This document shows, one piece after another, positions 26,534-35,369 of a DNA stretch of 64,000 nucleotides. How positions within the stretch are numbered: position 1 is the stretch's first letter; every line of letters starts with the position of its first letter. Location: positions 1 to 64,000 of the forward strand of contig DASYAE010000209.1 in the NCBI GenBank assembly GCA_036501535.1, read 5' to 3'. Source of the DNA: DASYAE01 sp036501535 (GTDB taxonomy: Bacteria > Actinomycetota > Actinomycetes > Streptomycetales > Catenulisporaceae). The translations under genes were made by a program, and so were the position numbers. Under the pieces are notes generated by a model that saw nothing but the letters and a program-made list of their open reading frames with translations, was not told the DNA's origin and made no database searches.

Positions 26534-27754
26534 GTGCCCTCTGCCCTGCCCCCCGGCGAACCGGTCCCCGACGACGGCGCCCTGCCTGCCGAGGCCCGCG
26601 ACGCCTTCGGCCGGCGGCCGTTCGGGTTCTACATCCACGTGCCCTACTGCGCCAGCCGCTGCGGGTACTGCGACTTCAACACGTACACCGCGTCCGAGCT
26701 GGGCGGCGGCGCCTCGCAGGCCTCGTACGCGCAGGCCGCGATCGCCGAGATCCGGCAGGCCCGCAAGGTGCTCGGCGACCGGTACGTGCCGGTGGAGACC
26801 GTGTTCTTCGGCGGCGGCACCCCGACCCTGCTGCCGGCCGCGGACCTGCGGGCGATCCTCAAGGCGGTGCGCGACGAGTTCGGGCTCGACGCCACCGCCG
26901 AGGTCACCACGGAGGCGAACCCCGAGTCGGTGGACGAGGGCTACCTCGTCACGCTGGCCGAGGGCGGGTTCAACCGGATCTCGCTCGGCATGCAGTCGGC
27001 CCGGTCGCACGTGCTGGGGGTGCTGGACCGCAAGCACACCCCGGGCCGGGCCGAGCAGTGCGTGCGCTGGGCCTACGACGCCGGGTTCGAACAGGTGAAC
27101 CTCGACCTGATCTACGGCACGCCCGGCGAGACCGAGGACGACTGGCGCGCCTCGCTCGAAGCGGTCGTCGGCGCCTACCCCGACCACGTCTCCGCCTACT
27201 CGCTCATCGTCGAGCCGGGCACCCGGCTGGCGGCCCGGATCAAGCGCGGCGAGCTGCCCGGCATCGACGAGGACGTACACGCCGACCGGTACCTGGCCGC
27301 CGACGAGGTGCTCTCGCAGGCGGGCTACCGCTGGTACGAGGTCTCCAACTGGTCCGTCTCGGACGAGTCGCGCTGCCGGCACAACCTGCTCTACTGGACC
27401 GGCGCGGACTGGTGGGGCGTCGGGCCGGGCGCGCACAGCCACGTGGCCGGGGTCCGCTGGTGGAACGTGAAGCACCCGGCCGCCTACGCCGAGCGGCTGG
27501 CCGCGGGCCGTTCGCCGGGCCACGCCAGGGAGCTGCTGGCGCCGCAGGACCGCCGGTTCGAGCGCATCCTGCTGGAGCTGCGCCTGGCCGACGGGCTCGA
27601 CCTCGGCGTGCTCACGCCGTCCGCCCGCGCCGCCGCCGGCCGCGCGGTCGGCGACGGGCTGCTCGAACAGCTCCCGTTCGCCGACGGTCACGCCGTGCTG
27701 ACCCTGCAGGGACGGCTGCTCGCCGATGCGCTGGTACGGGACCTGACGGACTGA
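26534..27754 (+). CDS. hemW: Heme chaperone HemW (radical SAM, HemN-like)
   Basis: A 406-residue radical SAM protein. The iron-sulfur motif Cys-Ala-Ser-Arg-Cys-Gly-Tyr-Cys lies at about residues 38-45. Gly-Gly-Gly-Thr-Pro-Thr follows (SAM-binding loop), and a HemN C-terminal domain is at the end. HemW proteins transfer heme to respiratory proteins; unlike HemN they lack coproporphyrinogen oxidase activity. GTG 26534 was chosen because actinobacterial homologues begin Met-Pro-Ser-Ala-Leu; an in-frame ATG at 26504 has no ribosome site. It likely forms an operon with lepA. Confidence 0.92.
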   Translation: MPSALPPGEPVPDDGALPAEARDAFGRRPFGFYIHVPYCASRCGYCDFNTYTASELGGGASQASYAQAAIAEIRQARKVLGDRYVPVETVFFGGGTPTLLPAADLRAILKAVRDEFGLDATAEVTTEANPESVDEGYLVTLAEGGFNRISLGMQSARSHVLGVLDRKHTPGRAEQCVRWAYDAGFEQVNLDLIYGTPGETEDDWRASLEAVVGAYPDHVSAYSLIVEPGTRLAARIKRGELPGIDEDVHADRYLAADEVLSQAGYRWYEVSNWSVSDESRCRHNLLYWTGADWWGVGPGAHSHVAGVRWWNVKHPAAYAERLAAGRSPGHARELLAPQDRRFERILLELRLADGLDLGVLTPSARAAAGRAVGDGLLEQLPFADGHAVLTLQGRLLADALVRDLTD

Positions 27755-27778
27755 CGGCGCTTCGTGCCTCACCGGGGT

Positions 27779-27800
27779 CACCTACAGACGTCCGTAGGTG
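27779..27800. repeat. 22-bp spacerless palindrome
   Basis: CACCTACAGAC is followed at once by GTCCGTAGGTG; ten of the eleven position pairs are complementary. The lack of a loop fits protein binding better than termination. It lies between convergent hemW and the DUF3097 gene, where an operator is unexpected. Confidence 0.55.
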
Positions 27801-27840
27801 CCGCGCGTCCGCGCATTTGGCGGATCTCGAACCCCTGGTC

Positions 27841-28746
27841 TCACACCCCAGTCACGAAATCGATCAGCGCCTCGACCCGGCCGAGCAGCTCCGGCTCCAG
27901 GTCCTTGAAGGACGAGACCGCGCCGAGGATGCGAGGCCAGGCCGCCCGCGGTTCGAGCGGCCAGCCCGGATCCTTGCGGTGCAGCCGCTCGCAGACGCCA
28001 GCCTTCCACTCCTCCGTGCGCGGCACCCGCGGCCAGGCGTCGAAGCCGAGCGCGGACGGTCTGACGGCCTGCCAGATGTCCACATAGGGGTGGCCGAGCA
28101 CGAGAACGGCGTCCTCCCGGCCGCGCTGCACCTGCTGCGCGACTCGAGTCTCCTTGGAGTTGGCCACCATGTGGTCCACCAGGACGCCTAGTCGTCGGCT
28201 TGGACCCGGGTCGAAGGCCTCGACGATGCCGGGCAGCTCGTCGACGCCGTCGAGCAGCTGCACCACCACGCCCTCGATCCGCAGGTCGTCGCCCCAGACC
28301 CGCTCGACCAGCTCGGCGTCGTGCTTGCCCTCCACGTAGATCCGGCTCTCCCGGGCGGTCCGCGCCCGGAGGCCCGTCACGGCCCGCGACCCGGACGCCG
28401 TGCGCGTCGTCGCCGCGGCCGCGCCTACTGTCGCTGCGGGCTGCGGCCGGACCAGGACCACCGGCGCACCGTCCAGGTGGAAGCCGGGGCCCAGCGGGAA
28501 GACCCGGCGCTTGGCGAAGCGGTCCTCCAGGGTGACCGTGTAGCCGCCCGGCGTCTTCTCCACCCGGACCACCGCCCCGCAGAACCCCGTGGTCACCTCC
28601 TCGACCACCAGCCCGGACGCGGCCTCGACCTCCGGCAGCGGCCGCGCGCCGCGCCCCGGCCGCGGCAGGTCCCGCGGGCCGAAGCCGCTGTCCCAGATCC
28701 GGCCGCCGGTCCTGCCGCCGGTCCGGTCCGTCCGATCAATACCCAT
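27841..28746 (-). CDS. DUF3097 family protein
   Basis: A 301-residue protein of the conserved actinobacterial DUF3097 family; function is unknown. ATG 28746 was chosen because the family begins near here with an Arg/Asp-rich segment and a Pro-rich linker. A small beta-barrel-like region (about residues 40-85) is followed by a Toprim-like core with Val-Glu-Gly-Lys-His-Asp-Ala-Glu-Leu (about 140) and Gly-Val-Leu-Val-Asp-His. These residues recall the Glu and Asp of Toprim metal sites, so nucleic-acid binding is possible. The gene usually sits next to hemW and hrcA in actinomycetes, and does so here. Confidence 0.85.
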   Translation of the reverse strand: MGIDRTDRTGGRTGGRIWDSGFGPRDLPRPGRGARPLPEVEAASGLVVEEVTTGFCGAVVRVEKTPGGYTVTLEDRFAKRRVFPLGPGFHLDGAPVVLVRPQPAATVGAAAATTRTASGSRAVTGLRARTARESRIYVEGKHDAELVERVWGDDLRIEGVVVQLLDGVDELPGIVEAFDPGPSRRLGVLVDHMVANSKETRVAQQVQRGREDAVLVLGHPYVDIWQAVRPSALGFDAWPRVPRTEEWKAGVCERLHRKDPGWPLEPRAAWPRILGAVSSFKDLEPELLGRVEALIDFVTGV

Positions 28747-28867
28747 GCCCACACACGCTATCGGCCGCCGGCCGCCTCGGCGCCGCGCCCACCTGGTTTT
28801 TCCGCGTTCCGGTGAACATCGCCTGAAGACTCTCCGCGGGTCCGGCCTTACACTGGAGGGTGAGCCG

Positions 28868-28894
28868 CTGGCACTCGTTCTTCCGGAGTGCCAA
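28868..28894 (+). promoter_or_regulatory. CIRCE operator for HrcA
   Basis: CTGGCACTC, nine spacer bases, then GAGTGCCAA. This matches the CIRCE consensus TTAGCACTC-N9-GAGTGCTAA with only outer changes. It lies about 90 bases before hrcA, just downstream of a TACACT -10-like box at 28849. HrcA should bind it and repress its own operon until heat shock. Confidence 0.9.
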
Positions 28895-28981
28895 GCGGCC
28901 CGCGAACGGCTCGAAACGGTCGGAGCGCGGCGGGCTGCTCCACCGCCGCGGCAGCGCCCGGAAGGTGGAGGTGTACACGCG

Positions 28982-30073
28982 ATGGCGGACGATCCGCGTT
29001 CCGCGCCCCGGCAGGGCGAGCCGGCGCAGCCCGAGCCCCGCCGCCCCGAGGACCCACGGCTCGACCGCCGCCGGCTCGACGTGCTGCGCGCCATCGTCCA
29101 GGACTACGTCGCCACCCAGGAGCCGGTCGGCTCGAAGGCCCTGGTCGAACGGCACAACCTGGGCGTCTCGCCGGCCACCATACGCAACGACATGGCAGCC
29201 CTCGAAGAGGAGGGCTACATCCACCAGCCGCACACCAGCGCCGGCCGGGTGCCCACCGACAAGGGCTACCGGCTGTTCGTCGACCGGCTCGCCTCGGTCA
29301 AGCCGCTCTCCTCGGCCGAGCGCAGCGCGATCTACGCCTTCCTCGAGGGCGCGGTCGACCTCGACGACGTGGTGGCCCGCACGGTCCGGCTGCTGGCCCA
29401 GATAACGCGGCAGGTCGCCGTGGTGCAGTACCCGTCGCTGTCCCGGTCCGCGGTCCGGCACGTCGAGCTGGTCTTGATCGCGCCGAGCCGGGTCATGCTG
29501 GTGCTGATCACCGACACCGGGCGGGTCGAGCAGCGGATCGCGGAGACCGCGCCGGCCACCGAGCAGTCCCTGGCCGAGCTGCGCGCCCGGCTCAATGCCC
29601 TGATCGTGGGCCGGCGGCTGGCCGAGGTGCCGGCCCGGCTGGCCGACTTCGGCGAGCAGTTCCAGCCGGACGACCGGGCGGTCGCGCGGACCCTGGCCGC
29701 GGTGCTGATGGACGCGGTCGTGGAGCAGCGCGAGGAGCGGGTCATGCTCGGCGGCACGGCCAACCTGACCAGGTTCCGGCAGGACTTCCCGGACACCATC
29801 GGCCCGGTGCTCGAGGCGCTGGAGGAGCAGATGGTGCTGCTCAAGCTGCTCGGCGAGACCACCGGCCCGTCCATGCTCACGGTCCGGATCGGGCACGAGA
29901 CCGGGTACGAGGAGCTGGCCTCGACATCCCTCGTGGCCAGCGGATACGGCCGGGACGGCGACGCGGTGGCCCAGCTCGGCGTGCTCGGCCCGACCAGGAT
30001 GGATTATCCGGGCACCATGGGGGCGGTCTCGGCCGTTGCCAGATATGTGGGCAGGGTCCTCGATGAGGCGTGA
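28982..30073 (+). CDS. hrcA: Heat-inducible transcription repressor HrcA
   Basis: A 363-residue repressor that binds CIRCE. ATG 28982 has GGAGGTG 11 bases upstream; the frame is open further but the upstream part contains the operator. A winged helix-turn-helix (about residues 25-95) includes Val-Ser-Pro-Ala-Thr-Ile-Arg-Asn-Asp-Met. The central and C-terminal dimerisation domains follow, with the family end Gly-Pro-Thr-Arg-Met-Asp-Tyr. Folding is monitored by GroEL in studied species; no groEL lies in the window. dnaJ follows in the same direction, so it is likely co-regulated. Confidence 0.96.
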   Translation: MADDPRSAPRQGEPAQPEPRRPEDPRLDRRRLDVLRAIVQDYVATQEPVGSKALVERHNLGVSPATIRNDMAALEEEGYIHQPHTSAGRVPTDKGYRLFVDRLASVKPLSSAERSAIYAFLEGAVDLDDVVARTVRLLAQITRQVAVVQYPSLSRSAVRHVELVLIAPSRVMLVLITDTGRVEQRIAETAPATEQSLAELRARLNALIVGRRLAEVPARLADFGEQFQPDDRAVARTLAAVLMDAVVEQREERVMLGGTANLTRFRQDFPDTIGPVLEALEEQMVLLKLLGETTGPSMLTVRIGHETGYEELASTSLVASGYGRDGDAVAQLGVLGPTRMDYPGTMGAVSAVARYVGRVLDEA

Positions 30074-30192
30074 CCCCCGCTCAACCGGGTGGCGTAGCCT
30101 TGACCGGGCTGGAGTACGCGGCGCGCGAGCCGGCGCCGCGCCCGCTCGGCCCGGTCAGGTTCATCAAGGGCGCCGGCTATCCGGCTTCCTAG
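30070..30192 (+). CDS. Possible 40-residue small protein between hrcA and dnaJ
   Basis: A 41-codon frame starting with GTG that overlaps the hrcA stop (GTGA). It ends 35 bases before dnaJ. Third codon positions are mostly G or C, as in real genes of this genome, and the overlap arrangement is the one used by coupled genes elsewhere in the window. The product is Pro/Gly/Ala-rich with no recognised motif. It may be a genuine small protein, a coupling leader, or chance. Confidence 0.3.
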   Translation: MTPAQPGGVALTGLEYAAREPAPRPLGPVRFIKGAGYPAS

Positions 30193-30227
30193 CTCAGGCG
30201 ACGTCCTAGATCCGGCTGGAGTTTCGA

Positions 30228-31361
30228 GTGGCGACCGATTATTACGCGGTCCTCGGGGTGCGGCGCGACGCGACGCAGGAGGAGATCAAGAAGGCCTACC
30301 GCCGCCTGGCCCGAGAACTGCACCCGGACGTGAACCCGGACCCGGAGACGCAGGACCGGTTCAAGGAGATCGGGCTGGCCTACGAGGTGCTGTCCGACCC
30401 GCAGAAGCGCCAGGTCTACGACATCGGCGGCGACCCGACCCGGACCACCTCCGCGGCCGGGGCCGGCGGCGGGTTCGGCGCCGGGTTCGCGTTCAGCGAC
30501 ATCATGGACGCCTTCTTCGGCGGCGGCGCCTCGCGCGGCCCGCGCTCGCGGGTGCGCCGGGGCCAGGACGCGCTGATCCGGGTCGAGATCGACCTGCGCG
30601 ACGCGGCGTTCGGCGCCCAGCGCGACATCCAGGTGGACACCGCCGTGGTCTGCCCGACCTGCAACGGCGACGGCGCGGCGCCCGGCACCTCCCCGATCAC
30701 CTGCGACATGTGCCGCGGCCGGGGCGAGGTCTCCCAGGTGACCCGCTCGTTCCTGGGCCAGGTGATGACCTCGCGGCCGTGCCCGCAGTGCCAGGGGTAC
30801 GGCACGGTCGTGCCGAGCCCTTGCGTGGAGTGCGCCGGCGACGGCCGGGTGCGCACCCGCCGCACGCTGACCGTGAAGATCCCGCCGGGCGTGGACAACG
30901 GCACCCGGATCCAGCTGGCCGGCGAGGGCGAGGTCGGCCCGGGCGCGGGCCCGGCCGGCGACCTGTACATCGAGATCGTCGAGGAGCCGCACGCGATCTT
31001 CCAGCGCCGCGGCGACGACCTGCACTGCACCGTGACGCTGCCGATGACCGCGGCGGCCCTGGGCACCAAGATCGCGCTGGAGACCCTGGACGGCCCGAGC
31101 GACCTGGACATCCGGCCGGGCACCCAGTCCGGCCAGTCCATCACGCTGCGCGGGCGCGGGATCCAGCACCTGCGCGGCACCACCCGCGGCGACCTGGTGG
31201 TGCACGTGGACGTGTCGACGCCGAAGAACCTGGACACCGAGCAGGAGGACCTGCTGCGCAAGCTGGCCCGGCTGCGCGGCGAGGAGCGCCCGTCCGGCCA
31301 GTTCGCGCCCGGGCAGCAGCGGCTGTTCTCCCGGATCAAGGACGCCATCAACAACCGCTGA
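30228..31361 (+). CDS. dnaJ: Chaperone DnaJ
   Basis: A 377-residue Hsp40 co-chaperone that delivers substrates to DnaK and stimulates its ATPase. The start is GTG 30228. The J domain (about residues 4-68) contains His-Pro-Asp. A Gly/Phe region follows. The zinc domain (about 140-210) has all four Cys-x-x-Cys-x-Gly-x-Gly repeats, and two beta-barrel substrate domains end the protein. Its position directly after hrcA marks it as the second, HrcA-controlled DnaJ of actinomycetes; the dnaK operon copy is elsewhere. Confidence 0.96.
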   Translation: MATDYYAVLGVRRDATQEEIKKAYRRLARELHPDVNPDPETQDRFKEIGLAYEVLSDPQKRQVYDIGGDPTRTTSAAGAGGGFGAGFAFSDIMDAFFGGGASRGPRSRVRRGQDALIRVEIDLRDAAFGAQRDIQVDTAVVCPTCNGDGAAPGTSPITCDMCRGRGEVSQVTRSFLGQVMTSRPCPQCQGYGTVVPSPCVECAGDGRVRTRRTLTVKIPPGVDNGTRIQLAGEGEVGPGAGPAGDLYIEIVEEPHAIFQRRGDDLHCTVTLPMTAAALGTKIALETLDGPSDLDIRPGTQSGQSITLRGRGIQHLRGTTRGDLVVHVDVSTPKNLDTEQEDLLRKLARLRGEERPSGQFAPGQQRLFSRIKDAINNR

Positions 31362-31405
31362 GGCCGATCGGCGCGCGTTGAGGGACCCATAAGGACACTG
31401 CCACC

Positions 31406-32182
31406 GTGACCACCGCCCCCGTCTTCCGCGCCGACCGCGCGGCGCTGGCCGACGCCGCGCGGTCCGGAGCGGCGGTCCGGCTGGACGGGCCCGAGGGGCG
31501 GCACGCCGCGCTGGTGCGCCGGCTGCGGCCGGGGGAGCGGGTGGACCTGACCGACGGCGCGGGCGCGCTGGCCCGCTGCACGGTGCGCCGGGCCGACGGC
31601 GCCGCGCTGGACCTCGACGTCGTCGAGTTCGCCGAGCTGCCCGCGCCGGAGCCGCGGATCACGGTGGTGCAGGCGCTGGCCAAGGGCGACCGGGGCGAGA
31701 CCGCGGTGGAGACGATGACCGAGGTCGGCGTCGACGCGATCGTGCCGTGGAGCGCGGGCCGGTCCGTCGCCCAGTGGCACGGGGACCGCGGCGCCCGCTC
31801 GCTCGGCCGGTGGCGGGCCGCCGCGGCCGAGGCGGCCAAGCAGGCCCGGCGGGTCTGGTGGCCCGAGGTGGCCGAGGAGCACACCACCGCCGAGGCGGCG
31901 AAGCTGCTCGCCGGCGCCGGCCTGGCCGTCGTGCTGCACGAGAGCGCCGAGACCGCGCTGACCGCCGTGCCGATGAGAGACGCGCAGATGACGGACCCGC
32001 CACCGGCCGGCGGGATCGTCCTGGTCGTCGGCCCCGAGGGCGGCATCGGCCCGGACGAGCTGGACCGCTTCGCCGAGGCCGGCGCGGTCCGCTGCCGGCT
32101 CGGTCCCACGGTCCTGCGCACCTCGACCGCCGGGACCGTGGCCGCCGCGCTGCTGCTCGCCCGCGTCGGCCGCTGGTCCTGA
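31406..32182 (+). CDS. rsmE: 16S rRNA (uracil-1498-N3)-methyltransferase RsmE
   Basis: A 258-residue SPOUT-class methyltransferase that methylates U1498 of 16S rRNA using S-adenosylmethionine. The start is GTG 31406. An N-terminal PUA-like domain (about residues 1-75) is followed by the knotted methyltransferase domain with Gly-Pro-Glu-Gly-Gly (about 210). The C-terminal motif is Leu-Gly-Pro-Thr-Val-Leu-Arg-Thr-Ser-Thr-Ala. rsmE after dnaJ is a conserved order, and it probably lies in the hrcA operon. Confidence 0.95.
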   Translation: MTTAPVFRADRAALADAARSGAAVRLDGPEGRHAALVRRLRPGERVDLTDGAGALARCTVRRADGAALDLDVVEFAELPAPEPRITVVQALAKGDRGETAVETMTEVGVDAIVPWSAGRSVAQWHGDRGARSLGRWRAAAAEAAKQARRVWWPEVAEEHTTAEAAKLLAGAGLAVVLHESAETALTAVPMRDAQMTDPPPAGGIVLVVGPEGGIGPDELDRFAEAGAVRCRLGPTVLRTSTAGTVAAALLLARVGRWS

Positions 32183-32223
32183 CCGGTCCTTACCGGTCCT
32201 GACGCGTGCGGCTCGAAGCCGCG

Positions 32224-32775
32224 TCAGCCGCAGTACTTGGCGGTGTACGTGTCCGTCTCCCAGTGCTGGTAGAAGACATGCGCGGTGCCCTCGACGCAGT
32301 CGCCGTGCGCGGCGGGCACCGAGGCCGACCAGAAGTCCGGGCCGCCGCCGCCGTCGGCGAACGTGGCGGGGCCGTCGATGGCGTCCTTGGTCACGTCGAA
32401 GACGGCCAGCCCGATGCTGTACGGCGTGGCGCTGTGGCGGAACTGGAGCCAGGGGAACGCGTAGCCGTAGTAGGCGCGGCAGTCCGGCGAGTAGTACAGC
32501 TTCACCGAGAAGCTGGTCGTGCCGTTGTAGTACGCGTATGCGGTGGAGCCCACCTGGTGCGCGTCGGAGCAGGGAGCTGACGAGGGGATCATCGTGTGCC
32601 GCTCCTGCGGCGTCGGCGCGGCGTCAGAGGGCTGCGGCGGGGCCGCGCGGACCGCGGCGGCGGCGGACGGCGAGTCGTCCGCCGCAGTGTGCTGGTTGGT
32701 GGCGGGGGCCATGGCGAGTACGGCCGCGATCGCCGTGGCGGCGACGGCGTGGACGGCGAAGCGTTCCACAGGCAT
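32224..32775 (-). CDS. Secreted protein of unknown function
   Basis: A 183-residue protein with a signal peptide: a short N-terminus, an Ala-rich hydrophobic core to about residue 25, and a likely cleavage after Ala. A Ser/Ala/Pro linker follows. The mature domain has four Cys residues and the segment Leu-Tyr-Tyr-Ser-Pro-Asp-Cys. This recalls small actinobacterial exported proteins of the DUF2690 type, though the match is weak. It is convergent with rsmE and divergent from the HIT gene. Confidence 0.65.
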   Translation of the reverse strand: MPVERFAVHAVAATAIAAVLAMAPATNQHTAADDSPSAAAAVRAAPPQPSDAAPTPQERHTMIPSSAPCSDAHQVGSTAYAYYNGTTSFSVKLYYSPDCRAYYGYAFPWLQFRHSATPYSIGLAVFDVTKDAIDGPATFADGGGGPDFWSASVPAAHGDCVEGTAHVFYQHWETDTYTAKYCG

Positions 32776-32873
32776 TTCTCCGGATCTTCCGGGCGTGAGC
32801 GGGGTGGGCGCACATCTGATCACTTTTCAGAACGAATCGGAACGGTACACAGTCACGCACCCGTCAGAGCGCT

Positions 32874-32879
32874 TAGGAT
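32874..32879 (+). promoter_or_regulatory. -10 box of the HIT gene
   Basis: TAGGAT lies 30 bases before GTG 32909, and GGAAAGG at 32894-32900 is correctly spaced for that start. No clear -35 box is seen. Confidence 0.5.
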
Positions 32880-32908
32880 CGGTCCGACCTGACGGAAAGG
32901 ACCCATAC

Positions 32909-33367
32909 GTGGTAGCCGACGGCATCGGTTCGAGCGAATCCGCGACCCCGGGGGCAACCATCCCGGCCGGTACGACAGTCGGTGCGCAACACGTCTCCGA
33001 CCCGCAGTGCCTGTTCTGCCGGATCGTCGCCGGGCAGATCCCGGCCACGGTCGTGCGCGAAAGCGAGCACTTCCTGGCCTTCCGCGACATCGCCCCGCAG
33101 GCGCCCACGCACGTCCTGGTCATCCCGAAGACGCACGGCTACCGCGACGTGGGCGAGCTGGCAGCGGGCAACCCGCAGCTCGCCGCGGCGCTGCTGGCCG
33201 AGGGCGCCGAGGTGGCGTGGCAGGAGGGGCTGCCCGAGCACGCCGACGTCGGCGGGTACCGGTTCGTCCTCAACTCCGGCGACGCGGCCGGCCAGACCGT
33301 CTACCACGTGCACCTGCACGTGCTCGGCGGCGACGCGCTCGGCCACTTCGGCAGCGCGCCGCACTGA
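32909..33367 (+). CDS. Histidine triad (HIT) family nucleotide hydrolase
   Basis: A 152-residue HIT protein, most like HinT nucleoside phosphoramidases. The catalytic triad motif His-Val-His-Leu-His-Val lies near residue 133. An N-terminal Cys-x-x-Cys (Cys-Leu-Phe-Cys, about residue 36) matches zinc-binding HinT members. GTG 32909 was chosen for the GGAAAGG eight bases before it. The first 28 residues are a variable extension. In actinomycetes this gene commonly precedes phoH and ybeY, as it does here. Confidence 0.92.
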   Translation: MVADGIGSSESATPGATIPAGTTVGAQHVSDPQCLFCRIVAGQIPATVVRESEHFLAFRDIAPQAPTHVLVIPKTHGYRDVGELAAGNPQLAAALLAEGAEVAWQEGLPEHADVGGYRFVLNSGDAAGQTVYHVHLHVLGGDALGHFGSAPH

Positions 33368-33519
33368 TCCGATGTCAGGAAGTCGCCCGCGAGCGGACTG
33401 CCGGCGTGCTGCGCCGGGAACAATTCCCACGAGTTGAGACGTGGTCCACAGGTACGATGGAACACGTCAACATCCGGCAACGACAGAAGGCGTGATTCGG
33501 GGCCACAGCGGCCCGGCCC

Positions 33520-34716
<1,197 letters not shown>

Positions 34717-34860
34717 GCGTCCCGGTGGAGCGCGTTGCGGGGTTGCGCGACGCGGGCGGCCGCCGTGGCAGGCCGCACCGGCGGTAGGCTTTCCGCCGCC
34801 TGTTCCCGCTGCTCGGCGGGAGCGGGGCCGCCCGCGAACCGAAGTGGGATGATCCCTAGC

Positions 34861-35367
34861 ATGTCGATCGATATCAACAACGAGTCCGGCGAGGACGTCG
34901 ACGAGTCCGCCATCGTCGCCCTGGCCAGGTTCGTGCTGGACAAGATGGGCATCCACCCGCTCGCCGAGCTGTCCATCCTGCTGGTCGACACCGCCGCGAT
35001 GGAGCAGCTGCACATCCAGTGGATGGACGAGCCCGGACCGACCGACGTGCTCTCGTTCCCGATGGACGAGCTGCGCCCGTCCCGCGCCGAGGACGAGAAC
35101 GAGCCCACCCCGGGCCTGCTCGGCGACGTGGTGCTGTGCCCGGAGGTGGCCGCCAAGCAGGGCGAGGCGGCCGGCCACTCCACCGCCGACGAGCTGCACA
35201 TGCTGACCGTGCACGGCATCCTGCACCTGCTCGGCTACGACCACGCCGAGCCGGACGAGCGCACCGAGATGTTCGGGTTGCAGGGCGAGCTGCTGGCCCG
35301 CTGGCGCGAGCAGGGCGGCGCGGGCGGGGCGCCGCCGGCCGGCCCCGAACCGGACGACGGGCGCTGA
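34861..35367 (+). CDS. ybeY: Endoribonuclease YbeY (rRNA maturation)
   Basis: A 168-residue zinc-dependent endoribonuclease involved in 16S rRNA 3' end maturation and ribosome quality control. The metal motif His-Gly-Ile-Leu-His-Leu-Leu-Gly-Tyr-Asp-His is at about residues 118-128. ATG 34861 begins Met-Ser-Ile-Asp-Ile-Asn, as in homologues; the upstream 42 in-frame codons have no similarity. The C-terminus is Gly/Pro-rich. The next gene starts three bases after its stop. Confidence 0.95.
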   Translation: MSIDINNESGEDVDESAIVALARFVLDKMGIHPLAELSILLVDTAAMEQLHIQWMDEPGPTDVLSFPMDELRPSRAEDENEPTPGLLGDVVLCPEVAAKQGEAAGHSTADELHMLTVHGILHLLGYDHAEPDERTEMFGLQGELLARWREQGGAGGAPPAGPEPDDGR

Positions 35368-35369
35368 GC

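Noticed and set aside
24422..27781. Long minus-strand frame (over 1000 codons) opposite lepA and hemW
   Set aside because: It is the antisense of two well-supported genes. In GC-rich DNA the strong third-position bias removes stop codons on the other strand; the translation is Arg/Gly/His/Asp-rich with no family features.
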